A stretch of 64,000 nucleotides of DNA from Bimuria novae-zelandiae CBS 107.79. Taxonomy: Eukaryota > Ascomycota > Dothideomycetes > Pleosporales > Didymosphaeriaceae. The DNA is taken from NCBI GenBank assembly GCA_010015655.1, contig ML976658.1, forward strand, positions 77,787 through 141,786, in the 5' to 3' direction. Numbering within the stretch: the first letter of the stretch is position 1; every line of letters begins with the position of its first letter. The position numbers and the translations under genes were made by a program. Of this stretch, positions 31,974-44,685 are shown piece after piece. The notes beneath the pieces are model-generated. The model worked only from the letters and a program-made list of their open reading frames with translations. It ran no database searches and was not told where the DNA came from.

Positions 31974-34900
31974 CTATGGAGCTTTCATCGCCAGGCCGGG
32001 ATGTGGGCCCTCCTTCGGTCCATATTTCGCCCGCAACCCCTCCACCGCGATGGCCCCCAGCCTGTTCACCGAGCCAGCGCTCATGATCTCCAAAACACTG
32101 ATTTCCAAACCTAGGCCCATCCTCCACCAATTCCGGATCTCGATGCTGACCAGAGAATCAACGCCTAGGTCGGAAAGTGTGAGATTGGTATCAATTGGTT
32201 CATCTGACTGGATCATGAACGAACGTATCCGCTTTCCAATTTCCTGTGTGAGGAAATCCACGTTCTCCTCGTCGTCTAATACTGTGGGTGTCGACGCCAC
32301 AGAACGGAGGAAGTCCTGTAAGCTCTCACTCGCCGTACCGGAGCTGGTCTCCTTCTCCGGTTCGCGGTTGCGGTACAGTGCCATGCGCACGTCGTGTTTC
32401 CAGATAGCCCTATTGCTCGGATCCGATATCGACTTGGCGGATGCCAAGCCCGTGGTCAACTGCGCCATATTGCAATACCTTCCCTCCCTTGGCGGACCAG
32501 GCAATGACCGCTTGATCGCGGTCTCGATTGCACAGAGAAGATCGGTCTCTTTAAGGCCGTGCATGCTGTAGGCGCGGAGCTTGTCCAGCAAAGAGGCGTT
32601 TTGGCTCACGTAGCCGACGTCTTCCATCATGCCTACGTCTATCACAGATGCCGGGAGCCCGAGACCATGCCGGTATTGGACGAAAGAGTCGAGGAAGGTG
32701 TTGGCGGTGGCGTAGTTCGCTTGGCCCCATTGGCCTACGATGCCGGATAGAGAGCTGAAGAGGAGGAAGAAGTCTAGCTTGGTGTCCTGGAATGCTTCGT
32801 GCAAGTTCCACGTTCCGTGGACCTTTGGGGAGATCGATGTCTGCCATTCCTCGTGCGTCATCTGGAGGAAGTTCTGATCCTGTGCGGCCAATGTGTTAGA
32901 AATGAGGGTTATGATTAAGGGGAAGGTGGGGGGTGGCCTTACCCGCAACACCATGGAGAGCTGGATTACGCCAGCGATGGGCTTCTCAGCCATGGAAATT
33001 GCACGCCGGACATCTTCCAAGGACGCCACGCTTCCGGCGACTGCGCGCGCTGTGCAACCTTGTGCCTTGAGCTCCGCGAAAAATGCTGTGTCTTCAGGCA
33101 TGGTTCCCGCGGACCGAGAGAAGTAGATCAGGTGTCGGGCTCCCCGTTCCACCATCCATGTCGAGACAGCGCGTCCTAGCCCACCGAGCCCCCCGCACAG
33201 CAGATACGACTTTTCCATCTCGAACCTCATCTGCGGGGACTCGGGCTGCGCCTGCAGCTCCTGCGCAGATTCAGGCATGTTGATCACGATCTTGCCTATA
33301 TGCTGGCCTTTTTGCATGTACCTAAACGCGTCGACTACGTGGGCAGCCTTAAAAGACTTTACAGGGCGGATCGGCTCGATACTTCCATCGCGGTAGTAAG
33401 CAAGGCATTGTTCGAGCAGTTTGCGACAAACTTGAGGCTTCTCTAAAGTTAGCTGCGCGAGATCGATCCCCGCAAACGTTCTATTCAAAGCGAAGATGTC
33501 CATGTTCAGCCTCGCGTGACCGATGAAGTCGCGCTTCCCTATTTCGAGCATCTTTCCAAAAGGCGCTACGCATTTCCAAGACGCGTGGAGGAGTTCGCCG
33601 GATAAAGAGTTTAGCACGAGATCGACTCCTCGATCGTGGGTTTCGCGCATGAGGTTGGGAAGGAATGATGCGCTCCTCGAATCGAAGATGTGGGCGCGAG
33701 GGATGCTGAACGTGTCGATGAGATATTGGACTTTCTCTTCGCTGCCGACGGTCGCGTAGATCTGAGGGTGTTAGCGGAGTCATGCGAGTACCAGGTCTGC
33801 ATACCTCTGCCCCTAACATGCGGCAGACTTGGATCGCTGCTATACCAACACCACCACATGCCGAGTGGATCAGCACCGACTGCCCCCCGGTCAGCAAAAT
33901 TGTTTACGAAAACGGAGCAGGTGTGGCTTACCTGCCCACTTTCCAAGCCCCCAACGCCGACAAAGGAATGGATAACAGTGCTGTACACGCAAGGCATGGT
34001 AGCAGCGTCCTCAAAGCTAAGAGAATCAGGTATTTTCGCACATAGCTTCGCCGAAGTCACCATCTTTGTGGCTAGACAGCCAACGTCGCAAATGAACACT
34101 CTGTCGCCAACACGCAAGTTAGCAACGCCTGGAGCGACCCTGGTCACCACGCCAGAACCCTCGAGACCCAACTTGTCCTTCGGTCCGTCGACAATGCCCA
34201 TGCTCACGAGGACGTCCTGGCGAAACATGTCAGCACCGATCCTGGTACAGCAGAAGGTGAATAGTAAGCTGGTATCTTACCTTGAAATTCAAACCCACAC
34301 TGCGGATTTGAACTTCCACTTCGTGGCCGCGTAATATATCTTTTACGTCCGAATGCTTCCACGATAGCGAGCCTAGCAGCCCATATTTTCCGATCTCGAG
34401 CCGTGCTTCTGTAGCCGCTGCTGAAGTGGGCTCGCCTGAGTCAGTCGAGGCGATCCAGTGGAATCTACCGGTGTGTATTCTCCCATCGAAGAAGGCGTAC
34501 TCGTATTCAGGGTTCAGTGCATCGTTCTTCCGACGTGTAGAGAAGCCCTGGGACAATTGGACGAGTGCGCCCCAAGCGTCTGCGCCGAGGCAATCGACCT
34601 CAAACGTGGCGAGGTCGAGGGACAGCTCGGAGCGCACGGTTCGTGCGAAGCCGGGGAGCAGACCGTGGGAGGGGTCCGAGCAGCGGACTTGGGCGGACTT
34701 GGACACCCAGATGATGCTGTTCGAGTGGTTGCTCCGGTGGGAAAAGAACGCCTGGATGCGGGCCAAATCCTCAGCCGATATATCATAGAGGATTGGAATG
34801 TTGAGATCGAGCAGGACGATGATGGTCTGGTCGCTGTTGGGCTCGTGGTCGAGCGTGAGCCAATTGACCGCGTATCCTTCCCGAACGAAATGGTCTGCAA

Positions 34901-37900
34901 CTTCCTGGACCACGGAGCCCCTCTCAGCGTGGCAAAGAAAGCTGACCTCCTTTTTTGACTCGCTGACGGTTTCCACGGCAGTCGACAGAATATTCGCGTT
35001 GATCTGCAGCGGCTCCGCATTATCCAAGATCACGCTGTCGACGCCACTGAATCCAGCTGCACGCAGTTCTTCGTCCCACCGTTCTGGCGCCACGAAAGGC
35101 TCGGTAGGCCGCTTGTCCGCTTCGCCGAGCCACCACCCCGGGAGAAGACCCATGATGAAGTTAGTCCACCGGAGCGTAGGACATAGCTCCTGCAAGAACA
35201 AACGACCACCAGGTGCGAGCAGCTTTCTCACGTTCGCCAGCGTCTCCTGCAAGTTTGGCGTGGCATGTAAGACATTTGACGCGACTACGACGTCGTAATC
35301 GGACCCGAAGCCCTGCCCACCCACATCCTTGCCGATGTCCAGCACCGCGTACTCAATACCAGTGTACTCTTTGAACTTCTCTTTCGCAGCAGGGAAGAAG
35401 CCAGCGGAGACATCGGTATAGTGGTATTCGGAAAACAAGCGAACTCCCTCGGGTGTTTGCAGTGCTTCCAAAACCCAAGACGTCGTTCCACCCGTGCCCG
35501 CACCTACTTCGAGAATGCGCATGGTTGGCTGCGCATGGCCGAGCAAAGCGAAGAAATCGGAAAAGTCTACCATGTCTTGGTAGAAGGCGTAGATGCTTGC
35601 GAGCCCGTTGTCGGGGAGCAAGAGCTCTACGCCGCTGATGCGGCCATGGAAAACGTCGTCGCAGCTGTCCAGGACTCGCTGGATGACGGAGGCTATTGGC
35701 TTGCTGGACTCGTCAGTAGAGGCTTCTATGAGCGCCTTCTCAAGGAGCTTGAGCCGCTCCGCTGAGGGTAGACCGGTCCATTGCTGAGCCTGGGGGACGA
35801 CGACATAGTCTCCGTTCTTCATACGCGTTATCTCCATGTCCAGCCACGAGCGGAACTTGCGCAGGTGTGTTGGTGCGATGTCAAGAGTCGCTATACGAAA
35901 GGCTGTCTCGATCATGCATAGAACTGCGACCTTTTCTACCAAGAGAATGGCTTCGCGTTTGTTGCCCCGAGAGCGTATCAGCTCTGCAGCGGGGACAAAG
36001 TTGATGTCTGGTCGCCACTCTAACCGCACGGCTGCTAAGTTGTCCTGCCTTTCTGCAGAAGACGTATCGGTTTCGAGGGGATTGAAAGCCGAGTCGCTGA
36101 GCGAGAGCACGACCTTCCCGTCTGATGTTGCTAATGCAGACCCGTGAATTGCTCCTTTAGGCGTGACGTGTGCCTCCACTTCCATCGTGACGGACGGGCC
36201 GCTTTCAGAGATGTACAGCTCGCCTATGACTGCAGGGATGGCCAGCTTGTCGAGCCGCCGAGCCATACCGTTGGACATGGCTACAGTGAAGAGCTGGAGC
36301 ATCTGGTCGATGACGGTGGGATGAACCGCGTAAACGCTTCTATGCAGTTCCCGATCGTCGTCGACATGCGCGCTGGCAATAGGACGGACAGGGTGTGCAG
36401 TGATGTCCCGCAGACACTGAAAGCGCGGCCCGTAATTTAAGCCCATTTTCTTCATAGCCGGATACCACACTTTCGGCTGCACGGCGCGCGGATGAGCATC
36501 GATGCTCCGCGTGGCCACTGGTAGATTGGAGTCGGAGCCTCCCCGTGCCTGACCAACGCAGTGCTTCGTCCACTTCGCCCCATCGTACGACGTGATCGTA
36601 ACATCGAACCACTCCGACTCCAGACTCTCTGTAAGCGCCACGGGTTTCAAATGAGTAATGAACTCTGGTGTCTGTCCCTCTTGCAGCACAAACGCGCTCT
36701 TCACAACAAGCCTCCGGATACTATACTCACTCGACCCGGTGGTTTGACGGAGCGCCTCCCCGATGGCAGCTATGTATCCCGCAGCCGGAAATACAATGTC
36801 GTCTACGATCTTGTGGTCGCGGAGCCATGGGACGCTGTCTAGCCGCAGCACATTCCTCCACGCCGGCTCGATGTCACTGGATTCCAGCATGCGCGACCCA
36901 AGGAGCTCGTGGTGGGGGAAAGCCCGGAAACGCCAGTTGCGGGAAACGCGTGACTCTGTCCAGTAGCTCACATCGTGCTGCCAGGGGTATGTTGGCAGGT
37001 CTGTCAGCACCTTGCCGGGCCCGTTGGTAGCGGCGAAGTCGAGCGGGACTCCTTGCTGGAATAGTTGCCCCGCTGTGGCGAGCAGTGCGTGGACTTGGTC
37101 CTTGTTCCGGGTCAGTGTTGAGATGTACGTTGGGCTCGGGCTAGGCTGGTGCGCTTGGAATATCTGCCGCAAGGGGCCGGCGAGGGCAGGATGAGGGCCG
37201 ATCTCTACAAGCACGGTGGGGTGAGACGGGGTGCTGGCGAGGAGGGAAGCGACGGCTGTGGAGAAGAGGACTGGGTGCTCCATGTTGGCGCGCCAATAGG
37301 TGGCGTCTAGCGCGTTGGCCTCTTTGACTGGTTTCCCCATCACAGTGGAGTAGAAGGGTACCTTTGGAACATCCGCGTGGACGTGTGGTGCGATCAGGTC
37401 CTCGTATCGCTGCGCGAATTCGGCCATGTGATCTGCCAATCTTGATCAGCTCTACACAACCAACCAACCTCCGGGTCTATGTTTATCCCCAAGGGTGTCC
37501 AGTCTGGATGTACTCACGCGAATGATACGCCATCTCCACCTTCAACCGCCTGCAAAACACCTCGGGTCGCTCTCTCTTCAGAGCCTCCACCACCTTATCC
37601 ACGCCCTCCGCGTCACCTGATAGCGTCAGGCTCTTGGGACTATTCTCACACGCCACTACCACACCCCCTGCCTCCCCCAAAATCCCCAACCTCTCCGCCT
37701 CTTCGCGGCCAAGGCCCACCGCGGCCATGGCCCCCTCGCGGGATTTCCCCTTGGTTACAAGCCCACGATAGTACGCTACGATTATCGCAGCCGAGGATGA
37801 GATTGACCCGGCGGCGTACGCAGCAGCGATCTCGCCGCTCGAGTGCCCGACTACGGCCGCGGGACGGACACCCCAGCCGGAGAGGAGGTTGATCAGTCCG

Positions 37901-40200
37901 ATTTGCAGGGCGGTGCAGAGGGGCTGGGCGAATTCGGCGGAGTTGATGCGCGAGTCGCGTTTGGTTGTGGCGAGTTCGTCTACGGTTTGGGTGTTAGCAT
38001 TTATGCCCCCCTTACTCGTGAGTATACACTAAAAGAAGAGATGATGTGAGGGGGGAACTACCTTGTATTGTCCACACAGGGGGCAGGGGCAGCGCTTGCA
38101 GCACGCTGTCTAGCTGAGCCATGGTCTCCCTGAAACGTGGGAAGGACGCCATGAGTGAGGCGCCCATGCCGGCCCATTGGGCGCCTTGGCCGGTGAAGAC
38201 GTATGCTATGTCGGGCACCGCGCGGGGAGCTTTCTGAAAAGAGGAGAATGTTAGAACTTGATCTGCTGAGGCGATGCCGAAGGCGCGGTGGGGCAGGTGC
38301 TCGCGGCGCAGAGCGAGGGTGTGCGCGATGTCCACGATGGCAGGGGCGTGCGAGGAGAGATAGGTTTCCGTGGAGGTGACGCGACGGCGGAGGGAGTCGG
38401 GTGTGTTTGCTGAGAGGACGAGAAGATGCGCATCCTGTTGGTGTGGTGAGGGTTTTGCAACTCGTGCTTTTGCACAGGCGTAGGTTGCTAGGAAGGAGGC
38501 GGCGGAGTCGAGGATCACCTTATACGCAAGTGGGTAAGCCTCATAATTCAAGAAGATTTTTTGAGGGATGGGGGGACTCACGTGCGCATTTGCACCGCCG
38601 ATACCGAAGGAGTTTACGCTGACGCGCTCAGCACGGTCACCGGGCCAGGGGGTCGGTTCTACCGGCACTTTGAGGTTGGCTTTCGCGAAGGGAACTGGGA
38701 GTAGGATTAGTAGATGATCCTGATATAGAGATGACACGGATACGCACTCTTGGGGTTCGGCGAAGAGAAGTTGATGTTTGGGGGAATGGTACGGTGTTCG
38801 AGCGCTAGGACTGCTTTGATGAGACTGGTGAGACCAGATGCGCCTTCGGAGTGGCCGACGTTGGGTTTGACCTATCGCATCCCACATTATCAGCATCATA
38901 CCCAGACAATTTCGATTAGAGGGTTGGTGTGGAGGTGGGGAGTCGTACCGATCCAATATACAGCCCCTCCCCCCCAAAAACATTCCCAATCGCCACCGTC
39001 TCCAGCGGATCCCCTACCGCTGTCCCTGTCCCATGACACTCTACGTACGCTGTCTCCCTTACATCTAACCCCGCGCTCTCATACGCCACCCTCATCATGC
39101 CCTCGTGCGCCGCCGAACTCGGATTCGTCAACCCCGCCGTCTTGCCATCGCAGTTCAGCGCCGTCGCCCTAATGACCGCGCGCACAGGATCACCGTCACG
39201 GAGCGCGTCGTCGAGTTTTTTAATGTAGATGCAGTTTATGGCTTCGCCGCGGGCGTAGCCATCGGCGTCGGCGGAGAAGGTTTTGCAGGAACCGGAGGGG
39301 GAGAGGACGCCTTGGGACGTCATGTGCTGCGTCATGGTTGGGCTGAGGATGAGGTTTGTGCCTGCAACGAGGGCGGAGGGGATGTGATTGAGGGAGAGGG
39401 CGGAGCAGGCTTCGTGGAGGGCGATGAGGGAGGAGGAGCAGCCGGTGCGGATGGTCATGCTATCCCCGTTAGCAACTCATCCATTCATCCCCCTCCTTCC
39501 CTTCCCATCTTAACCCGGTTATATACATCCCTCAAAATCAGCCGAGAAAGAGAGAGAGTATGAGAGGGGGTACTGACCTCGGCCCCTTTAAATCAAACTC
39601 ATAACTAACCCGATTCGCAACCGCAAAGTCCCCCGTGCCCGAGATTCTATAAACCCCCTCCCCCTGGGTATCCCTCCCACTAATCTCCGCCCAATCTTCA
39701 CCAAAAGACCCGACATAACACCCTGTATTCCCCCCGCGCCAGTTGGATTGTCCCGCGCTCTCCATGCACTCGTAGACTACCTCCAGGAGCAGCCTTTGCT
39801 GTGGGTCCAGCTGTGCGATCTCGGACCGCGACATCGCGAAGAAGGAGGCGTCGAAGTGCGTGAGGGGCGTGGAGAGGAAGTACCCGTGGGAGGAGGCGAC
39901 AGTGCCGGGGAGGCCGAGGGGGGAGTGGAAGGAGGACGCGTTGTAGCGTGTGGAGGGAATGGGTGTGCGGGCGTCGCGCTTGGAATGGAGGAGATCCCAG
40001 AGGCCCTCTGGAGTCGAGATGTCGCCGGGAAGGCGGAGGGCCATGCCGACGATGGCGATGGGTGGGGGCGGTAGGGTGGAGGGTGGGTTTGGGACATCGT
40101 GGTTGACGCCATTTGTCTGAACGGTGGTGGTTTGGGGGGTAGATGGCGGGTCTGAGGATGCAGCCTGGTAGCCATGCTTGTGGACGTTGGGGAGCGTCAT
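31974..40200 (-). CDS. Highly reducing type I polyketide synthase (KS-AT-DH-MT-ER-KR-ACP)
   Basis: Eleven exons: 40200-39578, 39459-38949, 38871-38748, 38694-38582, 38518-38062, 37979-37518, 37432-34281, 34216-33932, 33879-33805, 33761-32943, 32879-31974. All junctions close in frame (7527 nt, 2508 aa). KS begins near residue 47 with Cys215 in [10 protein letters not shown], then HGTGT and KPNVGH. AT has TGQGAQWAG and GHSSGE (Ser about 656). DH has DHKIVDD..FPAAGY (His about 970) and HPTVID (Asp about 1139). The C-methyltransferase has LEVGAGTGG (about 1404). ER has [12 protein letters not shown] (from about 1914). KR has [10 protein letters not shown] and Tyr about 2263 in [12 protein letters not shown] has LGVDSL with Ser about 2449. 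There is no thioesterase or reductase, so release needs another enzyme. All domains keep their key residues; the product cannot be predicted. It is divergent from the MFS exporter at 41661. Confidence 0.95.
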
Positions 40201-40545
40201 CGTGGTGGTGATCTGCTTGTTCTTCCACAAGTTCCTCTGGGCCTAGTGTCTTTCAGACTTGTAAATTCTACGGGAGGTGGATCAATTGCTTCACTTCTAT
40301 CCAACCAAAAAGATCCCAGGTTTGATTTACTCAACTATTCCGTGCTCGCCCGGGGGTGAGAAAACATTCATACCATATTGGCACACTCTGCTATATAAAT
40401 ACACCCATATCAGCCCAGCCCATCATCACAGTTTCGGACCCCCACCAGAATCCTTCACGCCTAGTGGCAAGACAACTTTCCCATGCTCTTGCCAAGCGCG
40501 CTGACATCCTCGGATATGGCTTAAGTCTTCTCCATCATTCCCATA

Positions 40546-40812
40546 GCAGATATGCTGTGACCGCCCACGCTGGGAATTTTACACCCGTTTGGTAAGGGAA
40601 AAAGGTGTGTGACGCTCGGGTATCTCGGTGGTGCTTTTCGTTTATCTGGTGCAATGCCTATCTGCACGACCGGAAATGCTCAGGCCACCTTTGATCTGCT
40701 TCGCAGATATGCTGTGACCGTATTACGCTCGGTAATTTTCCATGTTGGGTAGGGAGTTGTGTGATGCTTGGAGATTTTTGTGGTGCTTTTCGTTTATCTG
40801 ATGTAATACCTA
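40546..40812. repeat. Imperfect direct repeat, 157-bp period, upstream of the PKS
   Basis: Two copies of a roughly 110-bp unit begin at 40546 and 40703. Both start with the identical 18 bases GCAGATATGCTGTGACCG. Both contain AATTTT, a GTGTGTGA/TTGTGTGA word, the identical 20-base block GTGGTGCTTTTCGTTTATCT and end with ATGCCTAT/ATACCTAT. The units have diverged between these blocks, so conservation is concentrated in two segments. Being 350-600 bp upstream of the PKS start codon, the blocks could be regulatory sites, or the pair could be an old tandem duplication. Confidence 0.75.
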
Positions 40813-40934
40813 TGTGACCGCTCGGCATAAGCTTACGCCTAGCTGCCACGACTTAGCGTAATACCAGTTCCGGGTTTTCTACAATTTTTCTTCCTCTTAA
40901 GGTAACGCGCGTGTAAGCTGATGCTTACTAAACC

Positions 40935-41390
40935 ATGCAACGAGAGCATCAAGACTATTTTGTTCCTATGGGAAGGGCGCGACAGCGAAGCGGAAGCACT
41001 TCAAAACTTTCTTTTGCTCATTTAAACAATACCCTTCGTCATTTGCGGCGAATGGCTGAATTGGAAGGTGAGCACGAAGATCGGGTTCCGTTGATTTCTT
41101 TTGACCAGAGACGAAGTGGGACGCTAATCGGGCCTGCGACGCCCACGTGCGTCTGCGCCTATCTGAACAGCTACATACGGTTAGTTTCCTCGAGTGCATT
41201 ATCGTCCTCCTTATGCTTTTGAGTGGATGATATTCACCGAGCGCATCATAGACTTCAGCTCACTCACTGCCTTGGCGTCAATCGCGGTGAACTTGATTCG
41301 GACTACCACCATAATGTCATACTTGGCGTATCTGACCCAGTGCGTTGCCTTCGGGCCTCCCGGGGAGTGTGCGACGCTGTGACGGCGCAA
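40935..41390 (+). other. Doubtful short gene or gene remnant
   Basis: An ATG at 40935 opens a 95-codon frame (MQREHQDYFVPMGRARQR). A second frame from about 41194 reads HYRPPYAFEWMIFTERIIDFSSL. Composition looks protein-like, and a GGTTAG word at about 41178 could be part of a weak splice site, but the pieces do not join cleanly and I know no such family. It may be a decayed gene inside the PKS-MFS promoter region, or chance. Confidence 0.25.
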
Positions 41391-41660
41391 TGTGTTATTG
41401 GTGGAACCTCGTGATGATGGAAGGTTTCTTTTATCGTGAGCAGATCCATACGACACAGCAATTCGCCCTAGGCGCATGGGTATTTCTTCTCTGTATTAAG
41501 AACGACCGTTCTGCGTTTCTGTTAGTATATCGAAACTTGCCTGTTATTATTATTATTTCCTTCTCTCTGCAAGAGTCGTTAACTCCCTTCCTCGGTGCCA
41601 CATCAATTTGATCAAGGATTTTCCGCTTGCTCACGCGGCTGGCATGAAGAGAGGAGCAAC

Positions 41661-43720
41661 ATGGCGCAAGACTCAGAACCTCAAGCCCAAGCTCGCGCTC
41701 AAGAGCTCCTCGCAGAATCCACCCAACCCGACCACGTTACGCCAGAATGGAAGCCCAGTCGCAGCGAATGGCTCGTCTTCCTCTGCCTCGCGCTTATCTC
41801 CCTCATCGTCTCTCTCGACAGCTCCATCATCGGGCCCGCTCTCCCCGTACGTCTCCTTGCCTTCCCTCTATCTTGCCATTTCACATGCAACGTAATATTT
41901 CGTAACCAAATCTCCCATCCCCCTCCCATCCACTGCACTAACTCCCCACCCACCAGTCCCTCGCCCTCTCCCTCCACGGCACCGCCAACGAAACCTTCTG
42001 GACCGGCACCTCCTACCTCGTCACGTGCGCCATCTTCCAGCCCTTCATCGTATCGCTCTCCGACGCCTTCGGGCGGCGCCAACTCCTCTTCCTCTCCGTC
42101 TCACTCTTCAGTCTCGGGACGGTGGTATGCTGTATTGCGCAGAATTTCCGCACGCTGCTTGCAGGGCGGTCAGTTCAGGGTGTCGGTGGCGGCGGGGCGC
42201 TCGCGCTGGTGCTGGTCGTGATGACGGATGTGGTGCCGCTGCGGCAGCGGCCGAAGTATTATAGTTTGGTGCAAATGGCGTGGGTGAGTCTTCCCCCTCG
42301 CCTCATCCTCAGTGGATAATTTTTCCACTATGGCGAGAACGGATACGCTGTTCACTGCGTATTCTTATGTCCTTGGATAAATCTGGAACTCTGCGTTTCC
42401 GATTCCTATCTCTCTCTCTTTCTCTGGGGCGAGTTTTTAGGGGACGGTGGTGGCAATGAAGCTGACCAAGGGGTATACAGGCCGTAGGCCTCATAACCGG
42501 CCCCATAACCGGCGGCGCCATCGCCGAACACACGACTTGGCGCTGGATCTTCTACATCAACTTCCCGTTCTGCTTCCTCGGACTCCTCCTCGTCCCCTTT
42601 GTCATCAAGCTGAAAGCCCCCCGCGCGAGCCTCACAGAGCGGCTCCTGAAAACAGACTGGCTCGGTGCCTTTCTGTTCATTTCTAGTACCTGCAGCTTCC
42701 TCATTGGAATCACGTGGGGCGGCACACAGTTCCCGTGGGGGAGCTGGCGCACAATCGTGCCGATTGCGATTGGGGCGGTGGGTATGCTGGCGACGCTGTG
42801 CTTTGAGCGGTATGCGGCGCCGCAGCCGTTTTTGAGGGTGTGGTTGTTTAGGGAGAGGGCAGCTATGGCGGCGTATGCGTGTGCTGTGTTTCAGGGGTTG
42901 CTGGTAAGCCCTCCTATCCCCGTCATACTCTTCCTCGTCCATCACACTCCCATCCAACCCTCCGGTGAAATGAATCGAATCCCGGTCCGACCTATATAAA
43001 ACTAACAGAAGGGTGACCACACAGATGTTCTCCCACCTCTACTACCTCCCCCTCTACCTCCAATCCGTCCACTCCTACACCCCCACCCTCTCCGGTGCCG
43101 GCCTGATCCCCATAATCGGCATCCTAATCCCAACCTCCGTCCTCGTCGGAACCCTCATCACGCGCTGGGGCACCTACACCTGGGCCATCTGGCTTGGCTG
43201 GACCACCATCATCGCGTCAACCGCACTCCTCATCGTCCTTTCAGACACCACCCCCACATACGCCTGGATCCTGGTCTTCCTCACCATCGGCCCGAGCCAC
43301 GGCCTCGTCCTCACGTCGCTAAACTTCTCGCTACAGGCACTCGCAAAAGAGCGCGACGGCGCGTATGCGGCGGCTATGTACACGTTTATGAGGAGCTTTG
43401 GCATGTGTTTGGGTGTTGCGGTGGGGGGGACGGTTTTTACGAATAGGTTGGTTGTGCATCTTGCGGCGCGCGGACTGGACGAGCGGGTTGCGAGAGATGC
43501 AGAAGCTTTTATCGTAGTGATGAATGACGCGCCGAATAGTGCTGCTTGGGCAGCTTATCGCGGCGCGTATGCTGAGGCGTTTCGGAATTTGTTTGAGGTG
43601 TTGTTGGGGGTTGCGGTGGTGGCTGGCGCGGTGAGTGTGGCCATTAAGCATGCGAGTATGGATAGAGCGCTGGACTCTGAGCATATGTTTGATGAGCCGG
43701 AGAAGAGGATGGAGGGTTAG
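41661..43720 (+). CDS. MFS exporter, DHA2 (14-TM drug:H+ antiporter) type
   Basis: Four exons (41661-41846, 41957-42283, 42481-42903, 43025-43720) give 543 aa. Introns of 110, 197 and 121 bp all keep phase 0. A polar N-terminus leads into helix 1 ending LDSSIIGPALP, the DHA2 signature. Then come the DAFGRR loop motif, GRSVQGVGGGG, TWRWIFYINFPF and further helices to the end, consistent with 14 membrane segments. Such carriers export drugs or fungal metabolites at the plasma membrane. Its head-to-head position with the PKS suggests it exports the polyketide or gives self-protection. Intron 2 is rather long, and a small extra exon there cannot be excluded. Confidence 0.87.
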
Positions 43721-43887
43721 TGCAAACCCTTGCTTTTGGTACCCTACCATAGCATACCATATACATACCCACCCCGACCTATATATTTCATGTCGTCCAG
43801 GCCTCGTGTCAGCTGCACCCCGTCTTAACAACCTTAAGTGTGCATTCACACCTCCACAACCTCATAGCTAACCTTACTAACCCCCTT

Positions 43888-44685
43888 CTATCGCTTAATC
43901 CCCCTCACCACCACCCTCCCCAACTCCTTCAACCGCCCCGCATGCGTCCCGCCGCACGGATAACTCCCCAACCCCCCGATATCCACCACCCTGACCTCCT
44001 CTCCCTCCGCCACAGCTGCGCCGTCCATCCCTGAGATGCACTTTTCCTCGGCCTCCTTCGCGCTCCAGAAATGGATGTTGACCGTGTGGTCCTGCGCCAC
44101 GAGCTCGTCAACGCGCTCTTGAATAGCCCCCTTCGCCTCGCCGGGGATAAGTCCGATGTTCTCAACAAACGCCGCGCCGGGATAGTGCGAAGCCTTTCCA
44201 TCTTTCAAATCTGCGGGCAAGACGCCTGAGCGGGACAGTTGGTGTATTGCGAGGCCGAGCACGTGGCCGGCTGTGTGCAGGCGGGAGTGTAGCACGCGCG
44301 TCGGCACATCGACATCTTGCCGCACTTCTAAGCCTATCTCTTGCTCCGTGAGAACGATCTCTGGTGGCTCAAACGTCCCGAGGTGCAGGATTGCGCCAGA
44401 CGGGAAGACCTTGCGTACCTGCGCGACGGCGAACTTGGGGTCACTGCCGGAGGGCGTGGGGGACGCGAGGGTGATGCCGCCGATGTCCGAGGGTTGGCCG
44501 CCACCTTGCGTGTGGAAGATCGTGGAGGGGGACGTGAGGATGTAGGGGCTTGTGTTTGGGGGCGGCTTGAAGAGGGGTTGCACGGTTGGGGGGAGAGAGG
44601 AGAGTGGCGCGATGGAGGTGAGGGTTGTGGTGTGCGAGTATATATCGCCGTCTTTTTGGTAGAGGGGGTCGGTTTTTTGGTCCAT
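43888..44685 (-). CDS. Alanyl-tRNA editing protein, AlaX-like
   Basis: Intronless, 265 aa from the ATG at 44685 (MDQKTDPLYQKDG). It has the zinc site of the trans-editing domain found in alanyl- and threonyl-tRNA synthetases: RLHTAGHVL (HxxxH) and CGGTHAGRL (CxxxH), with FHTQGGGQPSD near the N-terminus. Free-standing forms hydrolyse Ser- or Gly-tRNA(Ala) made by mischarging. An in-frame upstream ATG at 44793 would add 36 residues rich in Arg, Ser and Thr and free of acidic residues (MRTPYQPAHQLGFYLRG), which looks like a mitochondrial presequence. Both compartments may be served. It is convergent with the MFS gene, 167 bp apart. Confidence 0.88.
   Translation of the reverse strand: MDQKTDPLYQKDGDIYSHTTTLTSIAPLSSLPPTVQPLFKPPPNTSPYILTSPSTIFHTQGGGQPSDIGGITLASPTPSGSDPKFAVAQVRKVFPSGAILHLGTFEPPEIVLTEQEIGLEVRQDVDVPTRVLHSRLHTAGHVLGLAIHQLSRSGVLPADLKDGKASHYPGAAFVENIGLIPGEAKGAIQERVDELVAQDHTVNIHFWSAKEAEEKCISGMDGAAVAEGEEVRVVDIGGLGSYPCGGTHAGRLKELGRVVVRGIKR

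Larger units (their letters stand above)
40201..41660. promoter_or_regulatory. Intergenic region between the PKS and the MFS exporter
   Basis: This 1.46-kb space must hold both divergent promoters. It includes the 157-bp-period direct repeat (40546-40812) and a short ORF of doubtful status (from 40935). No Zn2Cys6 regulator gene lies in it. Confidence 0.55.
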
